Notes under the pieces: model-generated
Told to the model about the DNA's origin: nothing
Database searches by the model: none
The model's input: the letters and a program-made list of their open reading frames with translations, nothing else
Made by a program: the position numbers and the translations under genes
Source of the DNA: Oreohelix idahoensis
Taxonomy: Eukaryota > Mollusca > Gastropoda > Stylommatophora > Oreohelicidae
NCBI GenBank assembly: GCA_024509875.1
Contig: JAMPIV010014856.1
Location: 62,001 to 126,000, forward strand
DNA length: 64,000 nucleotides
Reading direction: 5' to 3'
Shown: positions 51,863 through 63,123 of the stretch, in pieces
Numbering within the stretch: position 1 is the stretch's first letter
How the letters are laid out: every line of letters starts with the position of its first letter

Positions 51863-53756
51863 TATTAGCGATGAAACTCAATCCTCATATGAGTATGTCA
51901 TTGCTCTTAGACAAAAGATCATTGAGGCATGTAAGCTAGCAACTGCTTCATCATCAGAAATTGCTAAAGAGAAGGCAAGACAGTTTGCTAACAAGAATAG
52001 ATGTCTACGACAACTTTGTCCAGGTGACAAAGCATTCGTCCTACTCCCCAGTAGGGAAAATAGACTTCTTATTGCATGGAAAGGTCCGTATGCAATAGTC
52101 TCTCGGATTTCCGATGTTGACTATGTGGTCGATATTGATGGAAAGCATAAAACTTTCCACATAAACATGCTTTCGGAATTTCACGAACGTCCGGACTATT
52201 TGCTGCCTATTTTCCAGGCAACGGATGATGCTCCTGCACCTCACGGTCATTATTCATCCCTGTCTGTCATACAGGATGAGGAATCTACCTTCTCTGATGT
52301 TAATCTTCCCCTTCCAGTGGTTCCATTACATTCTACGGAATCTTGGAAAAACGTTTCTGTTTCTCCTAATCTTTCTGGTGACGAACATCGACAAGTCTCG
52401 TCGATGTTACAAACATTTCAGGATGTTCTCACTGACATTCCTGGACACACAGATGTCATAGAACATGACATAATTCTTACCGACAATAATCCAATTAGGG
52501 TTAGGCCTTATCCTATTCCTATACACTTTCAGTCGCAAGTGGAAAAGGAATTGGATGAAATGATTCAATTAAATATAATTGAACCATCGACTTCACCATA
52601 TTCTTCTTCCATGGTTATTGTCCGGAAGAAGGATAAGAACATACGAATTTGTGTTGATTATCGCAAATTGAATCAGGTCACAAAGTTCGATGCTGAACCG
52701 ATGCCTTTGTTAGAAGATCTACTGATTAGACTTTCTAATTCTAGATTCTTCACTAAACTTGACTTGTCTAAAGGTTATTGGCAAGTGCCTTTAGCAGAGC
52801 ATGCCAAACCTCTTACTGCTTTTTCTACACCTAGGGGTCTATTTCAATGGAATGTTATGCCTTTTGGTCTCATGAACGCCCCTGCCACTTTCGTTCGCAT
52901 GATGCGTCGAATTCTGTCACATCGTTCGGATGTCATCGCATACTTAGATGACATCTGTCTCTTCAGTGATACCTGGGAAGATCACTATTTAGGGTTATAT
53001 GACTTACTGTCCACTCTACGTGAGAATAATTTGACAGCGAAACCTTCTAAAGCTTTTGTTGGTTTTGGTGAAATCTCTTTCCTGGGTCATCGTGTTGGTC
53101 ATGGTCTCTTGAAGACAGAAGACCACAATACTTCCAAAATACTGAACATCTCTGTTCCTAAAACGAAGAAACAAGTTAGGAGTCTCTTAGGTTTAATTCA
53201 ATTTTATGGGAGATTTATTCCAAATTTATCTTCGATCATGGCACCTCTCTCAACATTGTTGAAGAAAGGTTCGCCTAATCTGGTCCGTTGGTCTGAAGAA
53301 TCCCAATCTTCACTAGACCAAATCAAGAATATATTTTCTTCTCCTCCCATCTTAAGATTACCTACTCTTGATAGGACTTTTGTTCTTCGGAGTGATGCTT
53401 CATCCACTGGGATTGGAGCAGCACTGATGCAAGAATATGCAAATACTCTGCATCCTGTTATGTACATTTCTAGAAAACTAAATGCGGCAGAGAGGAACTA
53501 CTCGGTTTTAGACCGTGAGTTGTTAGCGATGGTTTGGTCAATTCTAAAGCTACAAAGATTCCTCCTGGGCGCACATTTCATTCTAGAGACTGATCAGAAA
53601 GCTCTTACAGCTATTCAGACTAAGAATTTGAAGAGTTCGAGATCCACTCGATATGCTATAGCTCTTCAACCTTTTCACTTCACGGTACGAGCTATCCGTG
53701 GTGCGGATAATGTGATGGCTGACATTTTGTCTAGATGCCCACATGACTCCAACTAA
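51747..53756 (+). CDS. E3 integrase C-terminus-RT-RNase H
   Basis: One 669-codon frame that proves the order integrase then RT. Residues 11-30 match the end of the integrase core (FSPFELVFGARPRGPM). A GPY/F module is at ~107-145 (LLIAWKGPYAIVSRIS, TFHINML). The RT spans ~250-450 with VRKKDKNIRICVDYRKLN, FFTKLDLSKGYWQVPL and catalytic YLDD at 399-402. The connection has KKQVRSLLGLIQFYGRF. RNase H spans ~545-665 with RSDAS, REL, ETDQKA and ADNVMADILSR. All expected catalytic residues are present and the frame ends at a natural stop. The true translation start lies upstream in the integrase frame. In ordinary Ty3/gypsy elements integrase follows RNase H. Confidence 0.93.
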   Translation: MPIEKSLMNTQDFSPFELVFGARPRGPMSLLHDLITADDISDETQSSYEYVIALRQKIIEACKLATASSSEIAKEKARQFANKNRCLRQLCPGDKAFVLLPSRENRLLIAWKGPYAIVSRISDVDYVVDIDGKHKTFHINMLSEFHERPDYLLPIFQATDDAPAPHGHYSSLSVIQDEESTFSDVNLPLPVVPLHSTESWKNVSVSPNLSGDEHRQVSSMLQTFQDVLTDIPGHTDVIEHDIILTDNNPIRVRPYPIPIHFQSQVEKELDEMIQLNIIEPSTSPYSSSMVIVRKKDKNIRICVDYRKLNQVTKFDAEPMPLLEDLLIRLSNSRFFTKLDLSKGYWQVPLAEHAKPLTAFSTPRGLFQWNVMPFGLMNAPATFVRMMRRILSHRSDVIAYLDDICLFSDTWEDHYLGLYDLLSTLRENNLTAKPSKAFVGFGEISFLGHRVGHGLLKTEDHNTSKILNISVPKTKKQVRSLLGLIQFYGRFIPNLSSIMAPLSTLLKKGSPNLVRWSEESQSSLDQIKNIFSSPPILRLPTLDRTFVLRSDASSTGIGAALMQEYANTLHPVMYISRKLNAAERNYSVLDRELLAMVWSILKLQRFLLGAHFILETDQKALTAIQTKNLKSSRSTRYAIALQPFHFTVRAIRGADNVMADILSRCPHDSN

Positions 53757-54526
53757 TACTTCTGTCCTATATTTCCATATATTACAGAGTCATAACACAC
53801 CTATATTTCTACAATAGATTAGCACATCTGTACTTACTTTATATGTACACACTATCGTGCTTTGTTGTCATCTTCTTCTGTTCGTTTTTTAAGATGATAG
53901 AGGAGGACTGAGTAGTTAATATAAGGGCCGTTAGTTTACTAAACAGCCACAATTATTAATAATGTATTGTACCTTATGAAGCATATTAGTTATTAATTAG
54001 CATTATATTGCTTGTACTTTCTCAGAATGTCATTGTTGAGCTGAGGACTTACCTTACTAGTATCAAGCATGACGAGTTCTAGATTGTGTACTTACCCTCG
54101 GAATACCAGAGCATATGTCCTGGATCGTCATGTAGTTTAACTTTACTATGTACTTATGTCATTACATGTCAAAGAATGTACTATTTAAATTTTCCTATCA
54201 GATTTGTACATCCATTTTTAAAGACAATATTAGAGTATGCTGTTTAATGATGATTATGGTAACTTGCATACGTATATTGTGTTTACATGCTAACGTGATG
54301 TGTGTTGGTGACACCTCCCCGATGTGAATATTTTTTGAGACATATTTATTTTTCTGTTGAGGTATATCCTCACCAGACACTCTATATTTAGCCTCATGTT
54401 AGGCAATTTAATTAAATATCAGCGCATAATTCGTGCGTTTTGAGCCGCTTATCGCATGCTCTTTGATATTTAAAAAAAAAAAAAATATGTTCCACATTTT
54501 TTTTTTATCGGGAGGAGGTGGTGATA
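53757..54526 (+). other. E3 3' noncoding region and polypurine tract
   Basis: About 750 nt without coding content, ending in GGGAGGAGGTGGTGATA (54510-54526), a clear polypurine tract directly before the 3' LTR. Confidence 0.8.
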
Positions 54527-55472
54527 TGTTGCGTGATAAATTCTCGCAACATCGTTTTATTACAATATCTATTTTATAACGCAAGGGCAACAACTGCTTG
54601 AAATTTATAGTCACTTTTCTCGGTAAGCATTTGTCTTCCCGCGTTGGTATTGAATGCAGTTAAGTTTTGAGCTGTGGTCTTTTTGCGCTGGACTGCGCAT
54701 GACTGGTCTTTTTTTTTGGTCGATCGGTTTCCGCCCACCACTAGTGGAGTGAGCGATTTGAATGGCGAAAGAGATGCCTCGTTGAAGAGGGGATCTCCGC
54801 TATTTTTTGTTCTGTCAGGGATGTGTAGTCCTCTTAATGGATATTTCGTTTATTCGAGATAATACCTCTAGTGTTTCCCACATGTCGGGAGGCGTGATAT
54901 TTCTGTGTATTTCCTGAAGGCAAGGTAAATTGACTTTTCATTAACTCTATCGATTTTGGGTCGTGAGCGATTTCGATTCATAGCCTGTCTTCGAAAGTCG
55001 TCGTCACGAGATGTTTTCCCAGCTCACATGTCGCTGTATTGTACTGCATCGGTTGATGCATGTCCCAAGGACCATTACTTGCTACTTTGTTAAATGAACT
55101 AGGTTTGGAAAACCTTTATTATCTAGAGGATATTTTTGAGGACATTATTTATACTTCGGCAGACGTGTCTGTCTTGCTGAAGTCAGACTAAGGAGAGTGA
55201 ACTGATCTCATACATCTGGTTATCTCCTGGCTGTTATAGAAAAGGATGGAGTTTTTCACCTGACTACATTTAGTGGCGTCCACAATAAATAATGAAGAAA
55301 AACGTCAACGGCTGTTACAAGAATCATTGACTTTATACGTCGTGAGTTTACTGACGTCCTATGTGGATTGCCCTGTTATTTTTGTATGAACATTGTTTGA
55401 CTGAACACATCTGCACACTACACAAAACCAGACATGCGGATACCATCCATCATCATATGGCATCACGCATCA
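54527..55472 (+). repeat. E3 3' LTR, 130-bp internal deletion
   Basis: 946 bp, TGTTGCG...ACGCATCA. Compared with the 5' LTR it lacks 130 bp, with the junction at ACATTTA/GTGGCG. Otherwise nearly identical. Confidence 0.9.
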
Positions 55473-58400
55473 GTCATGAATGCACAACTTTGTTCCAGCC
55501 CAAGGCGATCACTACGTTGAGTTGCGGCCATGTCTTACCAAGCCTTTCTGCGATGTCTACCGCCATGTCAGCATCTACACACGACGGAAAAGGGTCTCTA
55601 ACCTTACACAAATGATTTGCCAATAAAATTCCCGTATCTATTTTATTTGACACAGGTTGTTCTACAGTAGGGATTAGACAATTCTAAGTACACCCGTCAT
55701 TAGCAACAGGGAAAATTGTTAAGTGTGTCACCTTTGGAGGTACAGTTGAGACATTCCCAACTTCGATCATACATGTAGATACACCATTTTTACAGGAAAG
55801 ATTCATGCATGTATGCTGCCTTCTCAAATCGCTGATTTGATAATTGGGCGTATACATGGAGTTAAGTATTGTACTCCACAACAGGTTGCTATATGGGAAA
55901 AGCAACATATGCACTCTGCTTATGCAGTTACCACTAGAGCACAAGCTCATGAGATATTACATGTTCCACCTACAATAACTTCTGACATTAATGATCCTGA
56001 TGATAGTAACTCTCCGATATCGCGAGAGTCTTTTATTGAGTTGCAACAGAATGATGCAACACTAAAAAAAAATTTCTATTGGCTCAGAATAATAGCACAA
56101 TCAACGAAACAAACCTTAAACATTGTTTTGTACTTAAAAATGGAGTGCTAGTTAGAATAGTACGTGATGCTACTTCATCCGTACGGTCGAAAATTTTTGT
56201 TACCCACAAACATGAGAGCGCGTATATTACGACATGCTCACGACTCCCAAATGTGCGGGTCATATGGGTTTTTCCCGCACTAAATCCAGGGTGCTGTCTT
56301 CATTTTATTGGCCAGGCGTTCATAGGGATGTAACCATCTATTGTCGTTCTTGCATTACATGTCAAGAGGTTAAGGTACGTGGTCCGCGTCACGCAGCTCC
56401 TATTCAAGCTGCTGACATTCCTATTCAACCTTTTTAAAAAATGGCTATTTATATTATTAGACCTATACAACCGTCTGCTAGAGGACACAAGTTAATTCTC
56501 ACACGTATTGACATGTGTACTCGCTGGCCTGAGGCTATACCACTTAAGAATATTTCATCTGCTGATGTTGCAGATGCGCTATGGTTGATTATTTTCTCGT
56601 TTAGGTTTTCCGAAGAAAATTTTATCTGACAACGGGGCACAATTTGTATCTGAATCTATGTCCCAGGTAATGGCCATGCTACGCATCGACAGGTCTCTTA
56701 GTAGCATATATCACGCAATGTCAAATGGATTACTTGAGCGTCAAAACAGGACACTTAAACAGCTACTTTGTAAAATTACTGATGATCATCGTCAAGATTG
56801 GGACAGGGTTTTGCCCGCTGCTCTCTTCGCTTATCGCGAGGTGCAAAATGAAAATACAGGTTTTTCACCTTTTGAGCTTGTCTTCGGTGCACAACCTCGT
56901 GGTCCCATGTCGTTACTTCACGACTTACTCACTGCCGATGATATTTCCGATGACACCCAATCTTCGTATGAATATATTGTCACTTTAAGACAGAAAATCA
57001 TTGACGCATGTAGGTTGGCTACTTCTTCTTCAGAGTCCGCCAAAGAGAAGGCAAGACTCTTTATGAATAGATATCGACGTCTGCGTCAACTTTCTCTTGG
57101 TGATGAGGCTTATGTTTTGCTTCCTCGCAAAGATAATCGTCTACTTATTGCCTGGAAAGGTCCGTACAATATTGTATCTAGAATATCAGATGTTGATTAC
57201 ATCGTTAACATCGATGGTAAACACAAGACTTTTCACATAAATATGTTGAAAGAATTTCATGCCCGTCCAGACTATCTTCAGTTTGTTTTTCAGGCAACTG
57301 ACGACCCCCCGCTTTGTCGTCATCATTATACCTCTTTGTCGGTTATTCAGGAGGAGGAGACATCTTTCTCTGATGTACCCTTACCTCTTCCAGTAATACC
57401 TTTACATTCAACCGAAACTTGGAGGGATGTGTCTATCTCAACTGAACTTTCTACCGAAAAACAACAGCAGATCTCTGCTCTCTTATATTCCTATCAAGAT
57501 GTCCTTACTGACATCCCCGGTCGTACTTCTGTCATCTATCATGACATTATACTAACCGATGACACACCTATTCGTGTACGCCCCTATCCAATTCCTATTC
57601 ACTTCCAAACTCAAGTGGAAAAGAAGTTAGACGAGATGCTCCGATTGAATATCATCGAACCTTCTACATCACCTTATTCCTCTTCTATGCTTATTGTAAG
57701 GAAGAAGGATAATAACATCCGTCTTTGTATAGATTATCGTCGGTTAAATAAAGTTTCCAAGTTTGATGCCGAACCACTCCCTCTCTTGGAGGATTTACTT
57801 GCAAAACTTGCTAAAGCAACTTTTTTCACTGAACTCAATTTATCAAAGGGCTATTGGCAAGTCCCATTAACGACTCGAGCTAAACCACTCACGGCTTTTT
57901 CTACCCCTCGAGGTCTATTCCAATGGAACTTTATGCCTTTTGGACTTGCTAACGCTCCTGCTACTTTCGTACGCATGATGCGTCGCATCTTATCTCACCA
58001 CACTGATGTTATTGCATATCTAGATGATATCTACCTTTTCAGTGACTGTTGGAATGATCATGTCCATAGATTATCTTTGTTGTTATCCACACTCCGTTCT
58101 CACAATCTGACGGCTAAACCATCAAAAGCATATATAGGTTTTAGTGAGATATCATTTTTGGGTCATCGTATTGGACATGGTTTCCTATACACTGAAGATA
58201 ATAATATTTCAAAAATTTTAAACATCACTATTCCAAAAACTAAGAAACAGGTTAGAAGTCTTTTGGGACTAATCCAATTTTATGGGCGATTCATTCCCCA
58301 CTTGTCTACTGTCACTACACCTCTCTCTAACTTACTAAAGAAGGGACTACCTAACATAGTACGGTGGTCAAACGAGTGTCAGACCACTTTAGACTTAATT

Positions 58401-58883
58401 AAATCACTTTTTTCATCGGCACCTATTTTACGCTTACCAAACGCAGATCTACCATTTATACTTTGCAGCGACGCTTCGAATGTTGGGATCGGTGCGGCAT
58501 TGATGCAGTGCTACTCCGGAACTTTGCATCCAGTCATTTTTGTATCAAGGAAGCTCACAGCGACGGAACGAAATTACTCTGTATTGGACAAGGAACTTCT
58601 GGCGATGGTATGGTTCATCATCATACTCCAACGTTTCCTTCTGGGCGCACATTTTTTCGGGGAGACTGATTAAAAGGCTCTCACTGCGCTCCAAAGCAGG
58701 GACCTGAAGTCTTCACGATCCATTCGTTATGCCATATCTTTGCAGCCATTTTATTTCACGATCCGATCAATACCTGGATCAGAAAATGTCATTGCAGATA
58801 CGTTGTCCCGCTGCCCCCAAGAACCTACCGGGCAGTTACGCCTTACAGAGTGTACCGCTTCTGCACTGCCTACTGATCACTTG
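55473..58883 (+). pseudogene. E4 protease-integrase-RT-RNase H, decayed
   Basis: The order is the same as E3. The zinc-like site (CTTLFQPKAITTLSCGH) abuts the E3 LTR. The protease (ILFDTGCSTVG) carries stops at about 55612 and 55684. The integrase finger and core are spread over several frames. The first catalytic Asp is replaced by Tyr (MAIYIIRPI), while SNGLLERQNRTL keeps Glu. A long frame (56658-58673) runs from the integrase core through WKGPYNIVSRIS to RT with VRKKDNNIRLCIDYRRLN and the catalytic YLDD, ending at a stop inside RNase H (GETD then TAA near 58672). RNase H coding then continues to about 58883 with NVIADTLSRCP. Stops and non-homopolymer shifts show long decay. Confidence 0.87.
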
Positions 58884-59381
58884 TAAATTATTTCGTGTTA
58901 ATACAGGATTTTGTCATTTTTAAATTGACATGCCTATCTTACCAAACGTCAACATGTTTTCATGTACATTAAATATCTAGTTCGCTGATTCAACAGTAAC
59001 ATTTTGGTGCGTTATTTCAATCTCGAAATACTGTGACATAGTTTGAACTTGAAGAGTGATATAATTATAAATTAACATTAATAACACTGACAAACAACAT
59101 TTTTCTTTCTTATATAAGAATAAGTGTTCTTAGGTCAGTTTCTTGCGCTGATTTCAAATTTGAAATCCGTTTATCTCTATCACGTCGGGTTCTTAAGATA
59201 TTTGTGAATAAATATATTTTTGGGAAACCGTTATTTGCTCCGTTTCATTTTTACTATATAACTTTTTAAAAATTAATAAAATGCAAAATAATTCTACTTT
59301 TTATACTGCTAAAAGATGCATGATATAAGTTACGTTATATTTCAAATAGCTACTGTATTTTGAAATAATTCTGAGTGAAAT
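58884..59381. other. no recognisable gene, probable E4 3' region
   Basis: AT-rich sequence after the E4 RNase H. No LTR or polypurine tract was recognised. Confidence 0.4.
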
Positions 59382-60965
59382 ATGGCTTCTAGAAGTTGTA
59401 GAAATTCGGCTGATCTGTTCTGTTACGTGTGCGGATATTTTACCGATCGTGTTCACCAGAAAAACTTTACACCATTGCTAAAGAAAGCATATGAACTTTA
59501 TTTCGATTCGAAAGTTGATGATGCAAATAAATCTTGGAAGCCAAATGCAGTTTGTTCGACTTGTGCAAATACATTTGGCAGGTTGGTTACGAAAATCGCC
59601 GAAGCATAAGTCGATGCCTTTTGGAGTGCCAGTAATATGGCGTGAACCGACAAATCACGCTACTGATTGTTACTTCTGCTTGACAAATATCTATGGTTTC
59701 ACTTTTAAAACTAGAAAGTCTGTGGTTTATCCAAATATTGAATCGGTTTCGAAACCAGTGCCTCATGATCCAATCACGTGTCCGATCCCAGTTCCACCAG
59801 AACAATACCCGTTGGACGTGAATGAACCATCAGAAAGTGATAGTTTACCTGCTTTAGAAACTAATTCTGACTCGGATTATTTACCGGTGAATGATGGTGT
59901 TCACTTAATTAACCATTCAGAACTTTCAGATCTAATACGTGATCTCGCTCTCACCAAAGGACAAGCGGAATTACTCGGTTCGCGACTCAAAGAATGGAAT
60001 CTTTTAGCGCCCAATACTCCGATATCTAAATTTCGTCATAGACACAGAGAACTTGTTCAATACTTTGAGATGGATGATGACATTTGCTATTGCAAAGATG
60101 TAAAAGGTCTAATGGTGCACCTCGGTCATGAGCACATAGTCAACGAATGGCGACTTTTCATCGACTCTTCCAAGACTAGTCTAAAAGCCGTGTTATTGCA
60201 TAATGGAAATTTATTTTTCATCAATTCCAGTCGCCTACTCTGTTCATATGAAAGAAACTTATGACAATATGGCTATACTTTTGGCAAAAATAAAGTACAA
60301 TGACTACCAATGGCGGATTTGTGGAGACCTAAAGGTCATTGAAATTCTCACGGGCATGCAGACTGGGTATACTAAATTTTGTTGCTTCCTATGTGAATGG
60401 GACAGCCGCAACAGACAGGAACATTATGCAAGAACTCATGAAGAATTTCGTAAAAGCGTTACATAAAACGAGCAAAGCTTTCACTTATCTTCGAGAAAAG
60501 TTTCCGCAAATTAGCGATGCAAAGATAAAGGAAGGTATCTTTGTAGGACCTCAGATTAGGAAAGTTATTGCAGACAAACAATTCGAGAACTTGTTACATG
60601 GTAGTGAACTTCGCGCATGGATGGCATTCAAATCGATCGTCGATAACTTTCTGGGAAATCACAAATCTGTCGACTATGTGCATATTGTTAAGCAGTGCAT
60701 AGATGCATACAGAATTATGGGCTGTAACATGTCCCTCAAAATCCATTTGCTCGATTCGCATCTTGACTTTTTCCCTGACAACCTTGGCGAAGTCAGCGAT
60801 GAACATGGAGAACGATTCCATCAAGATATCGCCGTAATGGAGTCACGTTATCAAGGATGGTGGAGTGTGACCATGCTTGCCGATTATTGTTGGATGCTTC
60901 ATCGTGATGTACCACATGCCATTCACCGACGAAAGTCGACTGCAAAGAAATTCAAGCCTACATAA
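59382..60965 (+). pseudogene. multicopy invertebrate family of unknown function, frameshifted
   Basis: A Cys-rich start DLFCYVCGYFTDR and AVCSTCANTF forms a C-x2-C plus C-x2-C zinc-like site. Then come MPFGVPVIWREPTNHATDCYF, an acidic Pro/Ser linker, RLFIDSSKTSLKAVLLHNGN, TGYTKFCCFLCEWDSR, and a C-terminal part with FVGPQIRKVI, CNMSLKIHLLDSHLDFFP, HGERFHQDIAVMESRYQGWW and MLADYCWMLHRD. I know this pattern as a family repeated many times in arthropod and other invertebrate genomes, with no assigned function. That is memory, not a search. The coding passes through four frames (59382, 59491, 60203 and 60339 segments), so this copy is broken. It may be a mobile element protein, but I found no terminal repeats. 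Confidence 0.78.
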
Positions 60966-61195
60966 CTGTTATACTTCTTGTACAAATGATGTTGTAATAC
61001 TGTATGCGTTGTTAAAAAACTTCAATTGCGTATTTCTAGAGATCCCGACCTGATAGAGAAAAACGGTTTGCAGATTTAAAAACAGCGCATTAAAATTGAC
61101 CAGAAAAACATAGAAATGTTAGAGAAAGAAAAAATTTTTTTTTTTTGTTAGCCAGTGTAATTTAATAACTTTTTGGTATGTAATTATCATATATC

Positions 61196-62093
61196 ACAGA
61201 GGGCAGCCCAAGAGGAATAAGATGGACTACATTTTCTACATTGGAAGATCTGGAATATGCAGATGACATTGCACTACTAGCACATTCACATCAACACATC
61301 CAGGAAAAAAACGGATAGACTTAATAAGTTTAGCCAGCAGGTGGGCTTGAGCATCAATTTAAAGAAGTCAGAGGTCATGACGCTCAATGTGAGCAACCCT
61401 GAGCCCATATCAGTAAGCAATCAGCAACTGGTACAGACAGACACCTTCACATACCTAGGATGCATAGTAACACCAGACGGCGGGGCAGGCAAAGACATCA
61501 CCATCAGAATGAATAAGGCAAGAACAGCCTTTTTTAGTCTAAACAACATCTGGAAGTCCTCTCAATACAGCACAAACACAAAATTAAGATTATATCAGAG
61601 CTGTGTGCTTCTCTATGGTGCGGAATGCTGGAGAGTTACAGAGAAGGAAATGTCGAAATTATCCTCTTTTCACACAACATGCCTAAGAAAAATTCACCGA
61701 ATCTTTTGGCCGAATACCATCACCAACCAAGATCTGCTTACTCGGAGCAAGCAAGAGGACATGCACACCATCATAGCTGGCAGACGCTGGAGCTGGGTTG
61801 GCCATGTCCTCAGAAGAGACCCCGATGCCATCACAAGAACAGCTATACTTTGGATCCCTGAAGGAAAACGAAAGAGAGGCCGACCAAAAACAACCTGGCG
61901 GAGGACTGTGGAGGCTGAGATGCAAAGAATGAACCAGAGTTGGGGCACTGTACGAAGGATGGCCGACGACCGAGCAAAGTGGAATCAATTTGTTGTTGCC
62001 CTACAAGACGCCACTAGGCGCGATTGCCACTGACTGCTTTGACGGTCGGCGGCTAAGGATCAAAGAAGAAGAAGAATACGATACAACAATAGT
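61196..62093 (+). pseudogene. LINE RT C-terminal part and 3' end
   Basis: Plus-strand copy of the LINE at 3706-13580. It begins SPRGIRWTTFSTLEDLEYADD with the catalytic YADDIALLAHS. A frame shift follows at a 7-A run (~61305), then a clean 230-codon frame (61341-62033) covers TFTYLGCIVTPDGG, YGAECWRVTEKEM, GRRWSWVGHVLRRDPDA and KRKRGRPKTTWRRTVEAEM. The 3' end has (GAA)n at about 62066-62082. It is truncated at the 5' side. No target duplication was found. It served here to confirm how E1 split the other copy. Confidence 0.86.
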
Positions 62094-62598
62094 TTCGTAA
62101 AGAGAACTACAAGCATAAAGTAGTTCCAGGTTCCCTATGGAGCAGGGAGGGAAAGATGAAAGAAACGATGTGCATTCTAATGTATAATACTTACATTTTC
62201 AAAGCAGTGTAAATGTCCATATAAACATATTCACTTTAAAATTTAATATAAGTTTTCAAGCTTTAAACCAGTGTAAATGCCTATGTGAAAATATTCATTT
62301 TAACTTAATAGAAATTTCGGTTCTTGTGCGTTAATTCACCGCTAAAATCAATTTCTGGAAATTTATTACCCAAACTGAGAACCGTACTTTTTCTTGACTG
62401 AAAAAGGTTGATTTCACATTGTGGTTTGGGAGGGCAAGTTAAAAAAAAACAAAAAAACGTTCCTCGTGCATTCATAGTTGACACGCTTACGACAGACCCG
62501 CCCTCAACCCCCCCCCCCGTATTTTAAGTTTATAAACCAATAAAACGGTATTGAATCAGTTCTAAAAGTTAACGGTACACAGGAAACAAGGGAAGTCG
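62094..62598. other. no recognisable gene
   Basis: AT-rich sequence with short poly-A and poly-C runs. Confidence 0.45.
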
Positions 62599-63110
62599 CA
62601 TCCGTTGCCTTCTCTAACTCAAGATCAGAGTCAGGTACCCATTTACAGCTGGTTAGACTGATGCGTGACACTACCAAGCTTGAGAGATGGGGCCTACGTT
62701 GCTATAAATGCGTGACACCTGTTCCCTTCCTCGCTGCCGTTGCCTTCTCTAACTCAAGATCAGAGTCAGGTACCCATTTACAGCTGGTTAGACCTATGCG
62801 TGACACTACCAAGCTTTGAACCCGAAACCTGGTAACTTATTGCGGTAGTGGAGCGTTAGAGACTTCACTACACTAGGTCCAGCATGGAGAGGTGGGGAGA
62901 CCAGTTTCCTTCCTCGCTGTCTTTTCCTTCCCTAACTCAAAGTTAAGTACCCATTTATAGCTAGGTAGGCCCCACCTCTCGATGCTGGACCTAGTATAGT
63001 GAAGTCTCTAACGCTCCACTACCGCAATAAGTTACCGGGTTTCTGGTTCAAAGCTTGGTAGTGTCACGCATCAGTCTAACCAGCTGTAAATGGGTACCTG
63101 ACTCTGATAG
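62599..63110. repeat. palindromic cluster of tRNA-like SINE copies
   Basis: A block with TCAGGTACCCATTTACAGCT and GCGTGACACTACCAAGCTT occurs twice in direct orientation (62599-62682 and 62739-62817) and once inverted (about 63045-63105). The inverted copy extends through CTCTAACGCTCCACTACCGC, which pairs with 62840-62875. A weak B-box-like GGGTTCAAAGC is visible. A tRNA-derived SINE arranged head to head is likely. Confidence 0.7.
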
Positions 63111-63123
63111 GGACTTGAAAGCT

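Larger units (their letters stand above)
46312..55472 (+). mobile_element. E3: Gmr1-order LTR retrotransposon, nearly complete
   Basis: A 9.2-kb plus-strand element with near-identical LTRs (46312-47374 and 54527-55472). Coding order is gag-protease (48821-50956), integrase (50945-51862), then integrase end, RT and RNase H in one frame (51747-53756). A primer-binding site and a strong polypurine tract are present. The 5' LTR lacks its first 14 bp, and the 3' LTR lacks 130 bp present in the other (47044-47173). No target duplication is readable. Three single-base frame changes interrupt pol, two of them at T runs. Domain sequences are Ty3/gypsy-like although integrase precedes RT. Confidence 0.93.
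45783..58883 (+). mobile_element. E4: old Gmr1-order LTR retrotransposon, split by E3
   Basis: Two plus-strand parts: gag (45783-46311) and protease-integrase-RT-RNase H (55473-58883), with E3 between. E4 lacks its 5' LTR and gag start, which abut a LINE fragment. About 110 residues of gag equivalent are missing at the E3 junction. Order is gag, protease, integrase, RT, RNase H. Many stops and shifts show it is older than E3. No LTR could be recognised after 58883. Confidence 0.82.
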
